Notes: a model not told the origin generated them from the letters alone. DNA of 64,000 nt from Clostridium sp. MD294 (GCF_000364165.2 NZ_CP097810.1:1676130-1740129); one strand, 5' to 3'. Numbered from the stretch's first letter, positions 45,997 through 56,139 are shown. Made by a program: numbers and translations.

Positions 45997-46002
45997 GATA
46001 TT

Positions 46003-46098
46003 ATGACAACATTTGAAGAACTTTATTTATTTCTTACTTTTTGTTTGGTAGTAATAGAAATTGCTCTCTTACTTAAAAAAGTAAGAGTCAGTTTTTAG
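46003..46098 (+). CDS. Holin-like type I toxin peptide
   Basis: 31 residues, too short for usual gene calling. It begins MTTFEELYLFLTFCLVVIEI, has one hydrophobic helix and ends in a basic tail (KKVRVSF), the pattern of the putative holin-like/TxpA-BsrG toxin family that inserts in the membrane. AAAGGGGG precedes the ATG. A strong promoter lies upstream and a bidirectional terminator right after the stop. An oppositely oriented promoter lies about 100 bases downstream, the standard layout of a type I toxin with a 3'-overlapping antisense RNA. Toxicity not testable here. Confidence 0.8.
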   Translation: MTTFEELYLFLTFCLVVIEIALLLKKVRVSF

Positions 46099-46101
46099 CA
46101 T

Positions 46102-46194
46102 AAAAAAACTACCCATCATAGCCCTAGCAAGCTCGGGTAGTTTTTCTATCAATAGAGTGTAGGGCAAGCCACTTTGTGGTGACTGCTCTTTTAT
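46102..46194 (-). ncRNA. Antisense RNA antitoxin candidate (RatA/SR4-like)
   Basis: Inferred transcript of about 90 bases on the minus strand, from the promoter at 46229-46201 to the hairpin at 46145-46104, where it ends in a T-run. It contains a small stem (CCAC/GTGG) and is fully complementary to the 3' part of the toxin mRNA up to just after the toxin stop. It should pair and trigger degradation or block expression. The transcript itself is inferred, not observed. Confidence 0.6.
46104..46145. terminator. Bidirectional terminator shared by toxin mRNA and antisense RNA
   Basis: Eleven-base perfect arms AAAAACTACCC (46104-46114) and GGGTAGTTTTT (46135-46145) with a 20-base loop, T-runs on both strands. 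Confidence 0.85.
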
Positions 46195-46200
46195 ATTGCA

Positions 46201-46229
46201 ATCATAACACAAAAAATATATTTTGTAAA
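46201..46229 (-). promoter_or_regulatory. Promoter of the antisense RNA
   Basis: On the minus strand TTTACA (46229-46224), a 17-base spacer and the extended -10 TGTTATGAT (TATGAT at 46206-46201). Confidence 0.68.
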
Positions 46230-46311
46230 GCATCTATTTTTGAAAAAAATATGCTCAGCTTGTCAAAAAAGTTTGCAGATGTGGATAGAGTCCACAAAAA
46301 ATTTTATAAAT

Positions 46312-46342
46312 AAAAGGGAACGGTTTCGCCGCTCCCTTTTTT
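46312..46342 (+). terminator. Orphan terminator
   Basis: AAAAGGGA (46312-46319) pairs with TCCCTTTT, with an inner CGG/CCG pair and a T-run. No gene on the plus strand is left unterminated upstream, so it may end an unannotated small RNA from 46200-46310, which also holds a GTGGA/TCCAC hairpin. The rest of 46099-46475 shows no coding frame. Confidence 0.65.
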
Positions 46343-46475
46343 AATGCCTTAATAATAGGTAGAGAAATTTATAAAATTTTTTTAAATATTTCGTTATAGC
46401 GAAACTTTTTATGTCATTTTAATATTATAATTTGGTTTGATAAAAAATCAATATAATTAAGGGAGAAGATAGAAA

Positions 46476-46709
46476 ATGAAAATGAAAATAAAAAAGAAAA
46501 AAAATAGAAAAAAGAAAATGACGAGGGTAGTACATTGGATATTAACCCACCCAGAAGAATTTTTTTTAATATGTGGCGTTGGGGCAGAACGCATGACAGA
46601 TGAAAAATTTGAAAAAATGTGGTGTTTTTTAAGAGAACAGAAATTTGAAGTGCTGTTTATTGTTTTAATAACAGTGCACCATGAAAGAATGGGCATAAAT
46701 GTTGAATAA
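46476..46709 (+). CDS. Small basic hypothetical protein
   Basis: 77 residues. A polybasic N terminus (KMKIKKKKNRKKKMTRVV) precedes a mixed helical region with two Cys and a C-terminal hydrophobic stretch (FEVLFIVLITV). AGGGAG lies ten bases before the ATG. No recognised family. It stands between the toxin locus and the S10 promoter. It could be a real short gene or chance; the ribosome site favours the former. Confidence 0.45.
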   Translation: MKMKIKKKKNRKKKMTRVVHWILTHPEEFFLICGVGAERMTDEKFEKMWCFLREQKFEVLFIVLITVHHERMGINVE

Positions 46710-46845
46710 ATTGCTTTAAAATGGGAAAGACTTTTTATGTAAAATGAAAAGAGAAAAAAGTGCATTTGTATGAATTGCTCAAAAATAACACAATATTATT
46801 GTGAAAATTATTACAATATTTTTGTAACAAAGTCAAAAAAAATAC

Positions 46846-46874
46846 TTGCAAACAAATGAATTTTAATGTATACT
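46846..46874 (+). promoter_or_regulatory. Main promoter of the S10-spc-alpha operon
   Basis: TTGCAA at 46846-46851, a 17-base spacer and TATACT at 46869-46874. It lies about 250 bases before rpsJ. The rest of 46710-46845 is AT-rich and shows no gene. Confidence 0.72.
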
Positions 46875-46880
46875 GAATTA

Positions 46881-47132
46881 CGTTGTGACATACGAGCGAT
46901 GATACAGAAGGTTGCGGCATACAAAATGAGTTGTGTGCAGGTTTTTCTGAGGAGCGATGTCCAGTTCAAGAAACCGGGCGACATGGTCACTGTACTGAAT
47001 ATAGGAAAAGACATTCTCAAAAAAAGGGAATAGTTCTGTGTATCTTTACGTTGCGAGATACGTCCGAATGTGTGTGCAGTCACCGCTTGTCGTGCTGAAG
47101 TTCAATAGTGCGAAAAGGAGGGGACTTTTTTT
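46881..47132 (+). promoter_or_regulatory. Long structured leader of the S10 operon
   Basis: About 250 non-coding bases with higher GC than the surroundings. GCATACAA (46917-46924) pairs with TTGTGTGC (46931-46938); GATACAGAA (46901-46909) can close a long-range helix with 47034-47044; ATGTC/GACAT forms another stem. CGTTGTGACATACG at 46881 recurs imperfectly at 47049. It is a candidate ribosomal-protein (for example L4) autoregulatory leader; the regulator is inferred from the analogous operon elsewhere. Confidence 0.55.
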
Positions 47133-47447
47133 ATGGCTAACCCAAAAATCAGAATCAGTCTAAAAGCGTACGATCATAAATTGATCGACCAGTCCGCAGC
47201 TCAAATTATAGAGACTGCAAAGAAAACAGGTGCTCAGGTAAGTGGACCTATTCCACTTCCAACAAAAAAAGAAGTTGTAACAATATTAAGAGCAGTACAC
47301 AAATATAAAGACTCTAGAGAGCAGTTCGAAATGAGAACACATAAAAGACTGATTGATATTATATCACCAAGCCCAAAAACAGCAGATGCTTTGAGCAGAT
47401 TAGATTTGCCAGCAGGTGTTGATATTGTGTTAAAAGTGATGAAATAA
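47133..47447 (+). CDS. rpsJ: Ribosomal protein S10 (NusE)
   Basis: 104 residues, start ATG after [38 protein letters not shown] opens the canonical S10 and [26 protein letters not shown] gives the loop, followed by RLIDI and [11 protein letters not shown]. First gene of the S10 operon; it is also the NusB partner in antitermination. Confidence 0.98.
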   Translation: MANPKIRISLKAYDHKLIDQSAAQIIETAKKTGAQVSGPIPLPTKKEVVTILRAVHKYKDSREQFEMRTHKRLIDIISPSPKTADALSRLDLPAGVDIVLKVMK

Positions 47448-47639
47448 AAGTCAAAAAAAGTTGATATAATGAAGAAATGAAAAAAACAAAAAGGGCTTTC
47501 AAGCAAGTCCTTTGAGGAAAAAAGCATTTTCTCAAAAATATTTTGTAAGTAATACAAAATAAAGCTAGTATGATTGTTTTTTCTTTATATATGAAAAGAG
47601 AGAATAATCCGCTGTAGAATATCAGGAGGTGCGAAAGAA
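47448..47639 (+). other. 192-base rpsJ-rplC spacer with hairpins
   Basis: Unusually long for this operon. AAGGGCTT/AAGTCCTT and ATTTTGTA/TACAAAAT form hairpins, and a GAG-AAAA stem lies between. No gene. It may be an attenuator or an mRNA-stability element before rplC. Confidence 0.4.
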
Positions 47640-48269
47640 ATGAAAAAAGCAATTATTGCGAAAAAAGTGGGAATGACACAAATTTTCACAGAAAACGGTG
47701 CTTTAATTCCAGTAACAGTATTGGAAGCAGGCCCATGTACAGTAGTACAGAAAAAAACAACAGAAAATGATGGATATGAAGCGATACAGGTTGGATTTGT
47801 AGATGCAAAAGCAAAACACGTAACAAAACCTGTAAAAGGTCATTTTGATAAAGCTGGTGTAACAGCAAAAAAATATTTGAAAGAATTTAGATTAGAAGAT
47901 ATTAGTGCATATGAAGTAGGAGCTGAAATTAAAGCTGATGTATTTGCAGCAGGTGATAAAGTAGATGTCAGTGGTGTTTCAAAAGGTAAAGGCTTCCAAA
48001 GTACAATAAAAAGATATAATGCACAAAGAGGCCCTATGGGACATGGTTCTAAATCACATAGAGTAGTAGGTTCTATGAGTTCTGGTACAACACCAGGTAG
48101 AGTTAAAAAGAACAAAAAAATGCCTGGACATATGGGTAGTGTAAATGTAACAGTACAAAATGTAGAAGTTGTTCGTGCAGACGCTGAAAAAAATATGCTT
48201 TTGGTAAAAGGTGCAGTTCCAGGACCAAAGGGAGCAGTACTTGTAATTAAAGACAGCGTAAAGGCTTAA
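47640..48269 (+). CDS. rplC: Ribosomal protein L3
   Basis: 209 residues. [32 protein letters not shown] and the [12 protein letters not shown] basic loop near residue 130 are the L3 hallmarks. Strong AGGAGG upstream. Confidence 0.98.
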   Translation: MKKAIIAKKVGMTQIFTENGALIPVTVLEAGPCTVVQKKTTENDGYEAIQVGFVDAKAKHVTKPVKGHFDKAGVTAKKYLKEFRLEDISAYEVGAEIKADVFAAGDKVDVSGVSKGKGFQSTIKRYNAQRGPMGHGSKSHRVVGSMSSGTTPGRVKKNKKMPGHMGSVNVTVQNVEVVRADAEKNMLLVKGAVPGPKGAVLVIKDSVKA

Positions 48270-48296
48270 TTTACTTTACGAAAGGAGGAACAAACA

Positions 48297-48917
48297 ATGG
48301 CAAATGTTGCAGTAGTAAACATGAATGGCGAAAATGTAGGCAGTATTGAGCTGAATGACGCTATTTTCGGAATAGAAGCAAATGAACATGTAATGCACTT
48401 GGCGGTAGTGCAGTATCTTGCAAATCAAAGACAAGGTACACAGAGTGCAAAAACTCGTGCTGAAGTAAGAGGCGGCGGAAGAAAACCTTGGAGACAAAAA
48501 GGCACAGGTAGAGCAAGACAAGGTTCTACACGTTCCCCACAATGGACAGGCGGTGGCGTTGTATTTGCTCCAAAGCCAAGAAATTATTCTTTTAAATTAA
48601 ATAAGAAAGTAAAAAGACTTGCATTGCAGTCAGTACTTTCTACAAAGGTAGCAGAAAATAAAATCATAGTGTTAGATGAATTAACATTAAATGAAATCAA
48701 AACAAAAGAAATGGTAAAAGTTTTGAATAATATAAAATGTGAGAAAGCATTGATAGTAATGGAAGGTTCTAATACAAATGTAATGCTTTCTGCAAGAAAT
48801 ATACCAAATGTAAAAACAGCATCTGTAAATACAATTAATGTGTATGACTTATTAAAATACAATACATTGGTAGTAACAAAAGGAGCAGTAGCAAAAATTG
48901 AGGAGGTGTACGCATAA
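48297..48917 (+). CDS. rplD: Ribosomal protein L4
   Basis: 206 residues. The extended loop [39 protein letters not shown] is complete (given here by its position, about 43-82). L4 can act as an autogenous regulator of S10 operons. Its stop overlaps the rplW start (TAATG). Confidence 0.97.
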   Translation: MANVAVVNMNGENVGSIELNDAIFGIEANEHVMHLAVVQYLANQRQGTQSAKTRAEVRGGGRKPWRQKGTGRARQGSTRSPQWTGGGVVFAPKPRNYSFKLNKKVKRLALQSVLSTKVAENKIIVLDELTLNEIKTKEMVKVLNNIKCEKALIVMEGSNTNVMLSARNIPNVKTASVNTINVYDLLKYNTLVVTKGAVAKIEEVYA

Positions 48918-49216
48918 TGGCAGATTTAAAATATTATGACATTATCAAAAAACCAGTCATTACAGAAAAAAGTATGTCAATACTTGATGAAAAAAAATAC
49001 ACTTTCTTGGTACACCCAGACGCAACAAAAGCACAAATTAAAGAAGCAGTAGAAAAAATGTTTGATGGTGCAAAAGTAGCTTCTGTTAATACAATGAACT
49101 ATGATGGCAAACCAAAAAGACGTGGCATGATATGGGGTAAAACAGCAAAAAAGAAAAAAGCCATTGTAAAATTAACAGCAGATAGTAAAGATATTGAAAT
49201 TTTCCAAGGAATGTAA
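48917..49216 (+). CDS. rplW: Ribosomal protein L23
   Basis: 99 residues, opening [18 protein letters not shown] and with [12 protein letters not shown] and GKPKRRG, typical L23. It contacts nascent chains and SRP or trigger factor at the tunnel exit. Starts within the rplD stop. Confidence 0.97.
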   Translation: MADLKYYDIIKKPVITEKSMSILDEKKYTFLVHPDATKAQIKEAVEKMFDGAKVASVNTMNYDGKPKRRGMIWGKTAKKKKAIVKLTADSKDIEIFQGM

Positions 49217-49274
49217 TAGATAGTAGAGAAAAGATACACAAAAAGGTGATAACACACTGAAAGGAGTGGAAAAG

Positions 49275-50105
49275 GTGGCTATTAAAAGATATAAACCATA
49301 TACACCGTCCAGAAGACACATGACAGTGTCCGCATTTGATGAAATTACAAAATCAACTCCTGAAAAATCTTTGGTAGTTCATATCAAAAAAAATTCAGGT
49401 AGAAATAACCAGGGTAAAATCACAGTACGCCATAAAGGCGGCGGTGCAAAAATAAAATATAGAATGGTTGACTTTAAAAGAAATAAAGACAACATTCCAG
49501 CAAAAGTAGTAGCGATTGAATATGACCCAAATAGAACAGCAAATATTGCTTTAATTGTATATGCTGATGGTGCAAAATCCTATATACTTGCTCCAGTAGG
49601 ATTAAAAGTAGGCGACACTGTAATGAGTGGTGTTGAGGCTGAGGTAAGAGTAGGAAATACATTACCAATGAGAGCAATTCCAATTGGTGCAAACATTCAT
49701 AATATTGAAATGAAACCAGGAAAAGGTGGACAGCTTGTTCGTTCTGCAGGAAATGTAGCACAGCTTATGGCAAAAGAAGGCAAATATGCTACAGTGAAAT
49801 TACCATCTGGAGAAATGAGAATGTTGCCATTAGATTGTAGAGCGACAATCGGTCAAGTAGGAAATATAGACCATGAATTAATCCATATTGGTAAAGCCGG
49901 AAGAAAACGTCATATGGGTATTAGACCAACAGTGCGTGGTTCTGTTATGAACCCTAATGACCACCCTCACGGCGGTGGTGAAGGTAGAGCACCTATCGGT
50001 CGTCCATCACCAATGACACCATGGGGCAAACCAGCAATGGGTTATAAAACTCGTAAAAAACATAAAGCTTCCAATAAATATATTGTACGTCGTAGAAACG
50101 GCTGA
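49275..50105 (+). CDS. rplB: Ribosomal protein L2
   Basis: 276 residues from the GTG at 49275 (AAAGGAG eight bases upstream); the GTG three codons earlier overlaps that site. [17 protein letters not shown] opens it; [23 protein letters not shown] is the peptidyl-transferase-near C-terminal segment. Confidence 0.98.
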   Translation: MAIKRYKPYTPSRRHMTVSAFDEITKSTPEKSLVVHIKKNSGRNNQGKITVRHKGGGAKIKYRMVDFKRNKDNIPAKVVAIEYDPNRTANIALIVYADGAKSYILAPVGLKVGDTVMSGVEAEVRVGNTLPMRAIPIGANIHNIEMKPGKGGQLVRSAGNVAQLMAKEGKYATVKLPSGEMRMLPLDCRATIGQVGNIDHELIHIGKAGRKRHMGIRPTVRGSVMNPNDHPHGGGEGRAPIGRPSPMTPWGKPAMGYKTRKKHKASNKYIVRRRNG

Positions 50106-50154
50106 TAACTTGGCACATGAATGTGCTTAATATCGCAAAGGAGGATAAAAAGTA

Positions 50155-50439
50155 ATGAGTAGATCATTGAAAAAGGGACCATTTGCTGATGAGCATCTTT
50201 TAAAGAAAATTGATGCAATGAATGCTTCTGGAGAAAAAAGTGTTATAAAAACATGGTCTCGTCGTTCCACAATATTTCCAGATATGATTGGACATACTAT
50301 AGCAGTACACGATGGAAGAAAACACGTACCAGTGTACATTACAGAGGATATGGTAGGCCATAAATTAGGAGAATTTGCGTTGACAAGAACATACAGAGGA
50401 CACGGAAAAGACGCAGAAAAGAAATCAAAAGTTCGTTAA
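50155..50439 (+). CDS. rpsS: Ribosomal protein S19
   Basis: 94 residues: [18 protein letters not shown], then [19 protein letters not shown] and [22 protein letters not shown] precedes the ATG. Confidence 0.98.
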   Translation: MSRSLKKGPFADEHLLKKIDAMNASGEKSVIKTWSRRSTIFPDMIGHTIAVHDGRKHVPVYITEDMVGHKLGEFALTRTYRGHGKDAEKKSKVR

Positions 50440-50468
50440 TTTATAGATAGTGGAAGGAGGTTTCGTTC

Positions 50469-50858
50469 ATGGCAAAGGGACATAGAAGCCAAATTAAAAA
50501 ACAGAGAAATTTGGATAATAGAGAAAAAAGACCACACGCATCTGCTAAGTATGTTGGCATTCCAGCCACAAAAGCGAAAATTGTATTAGACCAGATTAAA
50601 GGCAAAGATGTTGCCACAGCAGCGGCTTTATTGCAATATTCACCAAGATATGCGGCGGAGATTATTGCGAAAGTATTGAAATCAGCAGTAGCCAATGCAG
50701 AAAATAATTTAGGTATGGATATTAGCAAATTATATGTTGAAGAAGTAAGTGCAAACCAAGGACCAACAATGAAAAGAATTCGTCCAAGAGCACAAGGTAG
50801 AGCATATAGAATATTAAAAAGATCAAGTCATATATCCATAATCCTCAATGAGAGATAA
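50469..50858 (+). CDS. rplV: Ribosomal protein L22
   Basis: 129 residues. The hook [17 protein letters not shown] near the C terminus lines the exit tunnel. A 20-residue basic N-terminal extension is Firmicute-like. The stop overlaps the ribosome site of rpsC. Confidence 0.97.
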   Translation: MAKGHRSQIKKQRNLDNREKRPHASAKYVGIPATKAKIVLDQIKGKDVATAAALLQYSPRYAAEIIAKVLKSAVANAENNLGMDISKLYVEEVSANQGPTMKRIRPRAQGRAYRILKRSSHISIILNER

Positions 50859-50869
50859 GGAGGTTAATG

Positions 50870-51529
50870 ATGGGACAGAAAGTAAATCCACATGGATTAA
50901 GAGTTGGAATTATAAAAGACTGGGATACAAAGTGGTATGCTGAAAAAGAGTTTGCAAACTACTTAGTAGAAGATGTTAAAATTAGAAAATTCATTAAAAA
51001 GAGATTGTATTCATCAGGCATTTCAAAAATTGCTATTGAAAGAACAGCAGAGAGAATGAAAATCACTGTTTTCACAGCAAAACCAGGTATAGTAATTGGT
51101 AGAAATGGCCAAGCGATAGAAGAATTAAAAGGTCAAGTACAAAAATTGACAAAACATAAAGTAGCAATTAATATTGAAGAAATCAAAAGACCAGAATTAG
51201 ATGCACAGCTTGTAGCAGAGAATATTGCACAACAATTAGAAAACCGTGTAACATTCCGTAGAGCGATGAAACAAGCTATGGGAAGAACAATGAAATTTGG
51301 AGCAAAAGGTATTAAAACAGCAGTTTCTGGACGTTTAGGCGGAGCAGATATGGCACGTGGAGAAAGCTACCATGAGGGAACAATACCACTTCAAACATTG
51401 AGAGCAGATATTGACTATGGATTTGCAGAAGCAGATACCACATATGGAAAATTAGGTGTAAAGGTTTGGATATATAAAGGAGAGGTACTTCCTGTAAAAG
51501 AAGCAAAGAAGGAAGGAGGCACTAGATAA
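50870..51529 (+). CDS. rpsC: Ribosomal protein S3
   Basis: 219 residues from the second of two adjacent ATGs (50870), giving the canonical [14 protein letters not shown]; the ATG at 50867 sits only three bases from AAGGAGG. The KH motif is [14 protein letters not shown]. Confidence 0.97.
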   Translation: MGQKVNPHGLRVGIIKDWDTKWYAEKEFANYLVEDVKIRKFIKKRLYSSGISKIAIERTAERMKITVFTAKPGIVIGRNGQAIEELKGQVQKLTKHKVAINIEEIKRPELDAQLVAENIAQQLENRVTFRRAMKQAMGRTMKFGAKGIKTAVSGRLGGADMARGESYHEGTIPLQTLRADIDYGFAEADTTYGKLGVKVWIYKGEVLPVKEAKKEGGTR

Positions 51530-51531
51530 TT

Positions 51532-51972
51532 ATGTTAATGCCTAAGAGAGTAAAAAGACGTAAACAAATGAGAGGACGTTTAAAAGGCAAAGCGATGAGA
51601 GGAAACAAAATCACATATGGTGATTATGGTATTCAAGCGTGTGAGCCAAGCTGGATAACATCAAACCAGATAGAGGCAGCCCGTATCGCTATGACAAGAT
51701 ATATAAAACGTGGTGGTAGTGTATGGATTAAGATATTCCCAGACAAACCAATCACAGCAAAACCTGCTGAAACTCGTATGGGTTCTGGTAAAGGTTCACC
51801 AGAATATTGGGTAGCAGTTGTAAAACCAGGTAGAATTATGTTTGAAATTGGTGGAGTTGCAGAAGAAACAGCAAGAGAGGCGTTAAGACTTGCAATTCAT
51901 AAACTGCCAATCAAATGTAAAATCGTTTCTCGTGCAGAGCAACAGGCGGAAATGGAAGGTGATCAGCAGTGA
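51532..51972 (+). CDS. rplP: Ribosomal protein L16
   Basis: 146 residues, opening [16 protein letters not shown] and with [19 protein letters not shown]. Its TGA overlaps the GTG of rpmC. Confidence 0.98.
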   Translation: MLMPKRVKRRKQMRGRLKGKAMRGNKITYGDYGIQACEPSWITSNQIEAARIAMTRYIKRGGSVWIKIFPDKPITAKPAETRMGSGKGSPEYWVAVVKPGRIMFEIGGVAEETAREALRLAIHKLPIKCKIVSRAEQQAEMEGDQQ

Positions 51973-52178
51973 AAGCAAAAGGCTATGTTAATGAATTAGT
52001 TGGAAAAACAGCAGATGAATTAAAAAATGACCTTGTTTCTGCGAAAAAAGAATTGTTTAACCTGAGATTTCAGAATGCAACAAACCAGTTGGACAATACT
52101 GCAAGAATTAAGGAAGTTCGTAAAAATATAGCAAGAATACAGACAGTTATTACACAGAAACAAAAAGCAGCTGAATAA
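51969..52178 (+). CDS. rpmC: Ribosomal protein L29
   Basis: 69 residues from a GTG overlapping the rplP stop. The helical hairpin [30 protein letters not shown] is diagnostic. Confidence 0.96.
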   Translation: MKAKGYVNELVGKTADELKNDLVSAKKELFNLRFQNATNQLDNTARIKEVRKNIARIQTVITQKQKAAE

Positions 52179-52208
52179 TAGTTGTCAAAGAGGAAAGGAG
52201 GCAACCTC

Positions 52209-52466
52209 GTGGAAGAAAGAAATCTTCGTAAAACAAGAATTGGAAAAGTAATCAGTGATAAAATGGATAAAACCATAGTAGTAGCTGTAGAAGATAAAGT
52301 AAAACACCCATTATACGGTAAAATCGTAAATAGAACTTATAAATTAAAAGCACATGATGAAAAAAATGAATGTGGCATAGGCGACCGTGTAAAGGTAATG
52401 GAAACAAGACCATTATCAAAAGATAAAAGATGGCGTCTTGTACAAATTATGGAAAAAGCAAAATAA
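52209..52466 (+). CDS. rpsQ: Ribosomal protein S17
   Basis: 85 residues from the GTG at 52209, seven bases after AAAGGAGG; a TTG further upstream would place that site inside the gene. [19 protein letters not shown] and [19 protein letters not shown] are the S17 OB-fold motifs. Confidence 0.97.
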   Translation: MEERNLRKTRIGKVISDKMDKTIVVAVEDKVKHPLYGKIVNRTYKLKAHDEKNECGIGDRVKVMETRPLSKDKRWRLVQIMEKAK

Positions 52467-52491
52467 GACTGTTACGGGAGGAGGCATTACT

Positions 52492-52860
52492 ATGGTTCAA
52501 CAAGAAACCAGATTAAAAGTAGCAGATAATTCAGGTGCGAAAGAACTTCTCTGTATCAGAGTACTTGGAGGTTCTACAAGAAGATATGCAGGTGTTGGTG
52601 ATATTATCGTAGCTTCTGTAAAAGATGCAACACCCGGCGGTGTTGTAAAAAAAGGTGACGTAGTAAAAGCAGTAGTAGTAAGAACAGTAAATTCTGTAGG
52701 TAGAGCAGATGGAAGCTATATAAAATTTGATGAAAACGCAGCTGTTATTATTAAAGATGATAAAAATCCAAGAGGAACACGTATTTTTGGACCTGTTGCA
52801 AGAGAACTGAGAGAAAAACAGTTTATGAAAATATTATCTTTAGCACCAGAAGTACTGTAA
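52492..52860 (+). CDS. rplN: Ribosomal protein L14
   Basis: 122 residues from the ATG at 52492 (GGGAGGAGG upstream), the canonical [20 protein letters not shown]; an earlier in-frame start lies inside rpsQ. Confidence 0.98.
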   Translation: MVQQETRLKVADNSGAKELLCIRVLGGSTRRYAGVGDIIVASVKDATPGGVVKKGDVVKAVVVRTVNSVGRADGSYIKFDENAAVIIKDDKNPRGTRIFGPVARELREKQFMKILSLAPEVL

Positions 52861-52875
52861 TAGGAGGTGTGTCAA

Positions 52876-53187
52876 GTGGCGAAAATGAAATTAAAAAGCG
52901 GCGATAAAGTAGTAGTAATTGCTGGAAAAGATAAAGGAAAGCAAGGAAAAATACTCAAAGTAGACCTAAAAAACAATAGAGTTATCGTTGAAGGCGTAAA
53001 TATGGTATCAAAACACGTAAAACCAAACCCAATGAACCAACAGGGTGGTATTATAAAAAAAGAGAACTATATTCATGCGTCCAATGTAATGTATTTGCAT
53101 AATGGCAAAGCAACAAGAATTGGAGCAATGATAAAAGATGGCAAAAAAGTAAGAATTGCGAAGAAAACAGGAGAAGTAATTGACTAA
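52876..53187 (+). CDS. rplX: Ribosomal protein L24
   Basis: 103 residues from the GTG at 52876, eight bases after [29 protein letters not shown] is the KOW motif; [17 protein letters not shown] follows. Confidence 0.97.
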   Translation: MAKMKLKSGDKVVVIAGKDKGKQGKILKVDLKNNRVIVEGVNMVSKHVKPNPMNQQGGIIKKENYIHASNVMYLHNGKATRIGAMIKDGKKVRIAKKTGEVID

Positions 53188-53209
53188 TTCGTGAAAGGAG
53201 GGTAATAAC

Positions 53210-53749
53210 TTGAGTAGATTAAGAAGTTTTTATAATGATGAAATCGTACCAGAAATGACTAAGAAATTTTCTTATAAAAATAAATTAGCAGTACCAAAAA
53301 TTGAAAAAATCATAATCAATATGGGTGTTGGTGAAGCAAAGGATAATGTAAAAGTATTGGATGGTGCCGTAAAGGATTTAACAATAATATCCGGACAAAA
53401 ACCAATTATAACAAAAGCAAAAAAATCCGTTGCAGCATTTAAACTTCGTGAAGGTATGCCAATCGGCTGCAAAGTAACATTGAGAGGAAATAGAATGTAT
53501 GAATTTGCAGATAGATTGATAAACATTGCATTACCTCGTGTACGTGACTTCCATGGTGTAAAAGCAAATTCATTTGATGGACGTGGAAACTATACAATGG
53601 GTATAAAAGAGCAGTTAATCTTCCCTGAAATTGAATACGATAAAGTAGATAAAATAAGAGGTATGGATATAGTATTTGTTACAACTGCGAAAACAGACGA
53701 AGAAGCAAGAGAATTATTAAGATTATTCGGAATGCCATTCGCAAAATAA
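53210..53749 (+). CDS. rplE: Ribosomal protein L5
   Basis: 179 residues from a TTG start after [25 protein letters not shown] and [23 protein letters not shown] are diagnostic. It contacts 5S rRNA. Confidence 0.97.
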   Translation: MSRLRSFYNDEIVPEMTKKFSYKNKLAVPKIEKIIINMGVGEAKDNVKVLDGAVKDLTIISGQKPIITKAKKSVAAFKLREGMPIGCKVTLRGNRMYEFADRLINIALPRVRDFHGVKANSFDGRGNYTMGIKEQLIFPEIEYDKVDKIRGMDIVFVTTAKTDEEARELLRLFGMPFAK

Positions 53750-53764
53750 TAGGGAGGGACAAAA

Positions 53765-53950
53765 ATGGCTAAAAAATCAATGGTCGTAAAGCAACAGAGA
53801 AAACCAAAGTTTTCCACAAGGGCGTATACACGTTGTAGAGTTTGCGGTAGACCCCATGCTGTATTAAAAAAATTTGGAATTTGCCGTATTTGCTTCCGTG
53901 AATTAGCATACAAGGGACAAATTCCAGGTGTAAAAAAAGCAAGCTGGTAA
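53765..53950 (+). CDS. rpsZ: Ribosomal protein S14, zinc-binding type Z
   Basis: 61 residues. Two CxxC pairs ([20 protein letters not shown]) bind zinc, so this is the short C+ form typical of Firmicutes. Confidence 0.97.
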   Translation: MAKKSMVVKQQRKPKFSTRAYTRCRVCGRPHAVLKKFGICRICFRELAYKGQIPGVKKASW

Positions 53951-53969
53951 AGGGAAAGGAGGATTTCAT

Positions 53970-54371
53970 ATGTCAATGAGCGACCCAATCGCAGATATGC
54001 TTACAAGAATAAGAAATGGCAATATAGCAAAACATGATACAGTAGATGTACCTTCTTCAAAAATGAAGAAAGCAATTGCTGATATATTGACAACAGAAGG
54101 ATATATTAAAGGCTATGAAGTGATAGAAGATGGTGTAAAAGCAACTATTCGTATCACATTAAAATATGGAAAAGATAAAAATGAAAAAGTTATCACAGGT
54201 TTAAAAAGAATTTCAAAACCAGGATTGAGAGTATTTGCTGGCAAAGAGGAATTACCAAGAGTGTTGGGAGGACTTGGCACAGCAATTATATCAACAAGTA
54301 AAGGATTAATGACAGATAAACAAGCAAGAAATGCAGGCGTAGGCGGCGAAGTAATTGCTTTCATCTGGTAA
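53970..54371 (+). CDS. rpsH: Ribosomal protein S8
   Basis: 133 residues: [16 protein letters not shown] and a C-terminal [34 protein letters not shown] precedes the ATG. Confidence 0.98.
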   Translation: MSMSDPIADMLTRIRNGNIAKHDTVDVPSSKMKKAIADILTTEGYIKGYEVIEDGVKATIRITLKYGKDKNEKVITGLKRISKPGLRVFAGKEELPRVLGGLGTAIISTSKGLMTDKQARNAGVGGEVIAFIW

Positions 54372-54394
54372 TAATAATATAGGAGGTGCAGACC

Positions 54395-54937
54395 ATGTCA
54401 CGAATTGGTAAATTACCTATTAATATTCCAGCAGGCGTGGAAGTAAAAATTGGTGAAGGAAACCACATTACAGTGAAAGGTCCAAAGGGAACTTTGGAAC
54501 GTAAATTAGCTGATGACATGAACATCGCAGTAGAAAACGGACAAATCACAGTAACAAGACCAAGTGATTTAAAAAGACATAGAGCATTACACGGATTAAC
54601 AAGAACATTAATATTCAATATGGTTGTTGGAGTAACACAAGGATATGAAAAAGTACTTGAAATCAATGGTGTAGGTTATAGAGCTGCAAAATCAGGCAAA
54701 AAATTAACATTAACATTGGGATATTCTCACCCAGTAGAAATGATGGATCCAGAAGGCATTGAAACAGTGTTAGAAGGACAAAACAAAATTACTGTAAAAG
54801 GTATTGATAAAGAAAAAGTCGGACAATTTGCAGCAGAAATCAGAACAAAAAGACCACCTGAACCATATAAAGGTAAAGGTATTAAATATGCTGATGAGCA
54901 TATCAGAAGAAAAGTTGGTAAGACCGGTAAGAAATAA
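54395..54937 (+). CDS. rplF: Ribosomal protein L6
   Basis: 180 residues from the ATG at 54395, eight bases after AGGAGG (a GTG three codons earlier overlaps the site). [16 protein letters not shown] and [21 protein letters not shown] mark it. A 118-base spacer with a weak ACAAAGTC/GGCTTTGT pairing follows. Confidence 0.98.
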   Translation: MSRIGKLPINIPAGVEVKIGEGNHITVKGPKGTLERKLADDMNIAVENGQITVTRPSDLKRHRALHGLTRTLIFNMVVGVTQGYEKVLEINGVGYRAAKSGKKLTLTLGYSHPVEMMDPEGIETVLEGQNKITVKGIDKEKVGQFAAEIRTKRPPEPYKGKGIKYADEHIRRKVGKTGKK

Positions 54938-55055
54938 TATAATAAATTATTTATATCGGAAAGTGACTAATTTAGAAGCTGACAAAGTCAAAAATTTTTT
55001 ATATCATATATATGTATTATGGCTTTGTGGAGTAGTAAAAAAGGAGTGAAGCCAA

Positions 55056-55424
55056 ATGATTAATAAGCCATCACGTGTAGCTGCCCGTGTAAAACGTCAT
55101 TATAGAATTCGTAATAAAGTAAACGGCACAGCACAACAACCAAGACTGGCTGTATTTCGTTCAAATAAACATATCTACGCACAAATTATAGATGACGTAG
55201 CACAAAATACACTTTGTGCAGCATCTACAATGGAAGCGGATATTGCAAGTAAAGTAGAGCATACTTCTACAGTAGAAGCTGCAAAAGTTGTAGGAGAAGC
55301 AATTGCAAAAAAAGCAATGGATAAAGGTATCAAAGAAGTTGTATTTGATAGAGGCGGATTTGTATATCACGGAAAAATTCAAGCATTGGCTGATGCAGCA
55401 AGAGAAGCCGGCTTACAATTCTAA
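55056..55424 (+). CDS. rplR: Ribosomal protein L18
   Basis: 122 residues: [34 protein letters not shown], and [21 protein letters not shown] at the end. It binds 5S rRNA. Confidence 0.97.
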   Translation: MINKPSRVAARVKRHYRIRNKVNGTAQQPRLAVFRSNKHIYAQIIDDVAQNTLCAASTMEADIASKVEHTSTVEAAKVVGEAIAKKAMDKGIKEVVFDRGGFVYHGKIQALADAAREAGLQF

Positions 55425-55442
55425 GGCAAGGAGGAAGACAAA

Positions 55443-55946
55443 TTGAAAAGAATTGATCCAAGTACATTAGATCTTCAAGATAAAGTCGTTACAATCAACC
55501 GTGTTACAAAAGTTGTAAAAGGCGGACGTACTTTTAGATTTGCTGCATTGGTTGTAGTAGGCGACGGCAACGGACACGTTGGCTGTGGGCTTGGCAAAGC
55601 AGCAGAAATTCCAGATGCCATACGTAAAGGCAAAGAAGATGCTATGAAAAATATTGTAACAGTGGCAAGAAATGAAGTAGATAGTATATATCATGGAACA
55701 ACAGGAAAATTTGGTAGTGCAAGTGTGTTGCTTATGCCAGCAGTAGAAGGTACTGGTATTATTGCGGGAGGACCTGCACGTGCGGTATTAGAGTTGGCAG
55801 GCATACGTAATATCAGAACAAAATCATTAGGTTCTAATAACAAACGTAATGTTGTTAGTGCAACGATTGAAGGTTTATCCAGAGTAACAACACCAGAGGC
55901 TGTTGCAAAACTGCGTGGCGTAACAGTAGAAGAACTGTTGAGCTAA
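55443..55946 (+). CDS. rpsE: Ribosomal protein S5
   Basis: 167 residues from a TTG after [28 protein letters not shown] and [20 protein letters not shown] are the double-stranded RNA-binding motifs. Confidence 0.98.
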   Translation: MKRIDPSTLDLQDKVVTINRVTKVVKGGRTFRFAALVVVGDGNGHVGCGLGKAAEIPDAIRKGKEDAMKNIVTVARNEVDSIYHGTTGKFGSASVLLMPAVEGTGIIAGGPARAVLELAGIRNIRTKSLGSNNKRNVVSATIEGLSRVTTPEAVAKLRGVTVEELLS

Positions 55947-55959
55947 GGAGGAATGAACG

Positions 55960-56139
55960 GTGGCGGAAATTAAAATCACATTAGTGAAATCAACAATCGG
56001 AGCAATCCCAAAACATAGAAAAACAGTGCAAGCTTTGGGTTTGAAAAAACTCCATAGTAGTAAAATCCATCAAGACAATGTGGCAATACGTGGAATGATA
56101 AAACAGGTAGGTCACCTTGTAAAAGTGGAAGAAATTTAA
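55960..56139 (+). CDS. rpmD: Ribosomal protein L30
   Basis: 59 residues from a GTG nine bases after AAGGAGG, in the gap between rpsE and rpl[24 protein letters not shown] and [16 protein letters not shown] are the L30 signature. Confidence 0.97.
   Translation: MAEIKITLVKSTIGAIPKHRKTVQALGLKKLHSSKIHQDNVAIRGMIKQVGHLVKVEEI

Noticed and set aside
46710..46845. Possible small gene between the basic ORF and the S10 promoter
   Set aside because: AT-rich with short frames in all directions and no ribosome site.
54804..55049. 81-codon frame overlapping rplF and the spacer
   Set aside because: Out of frame with rplF and Lys-rich; no family and no ribosome site.
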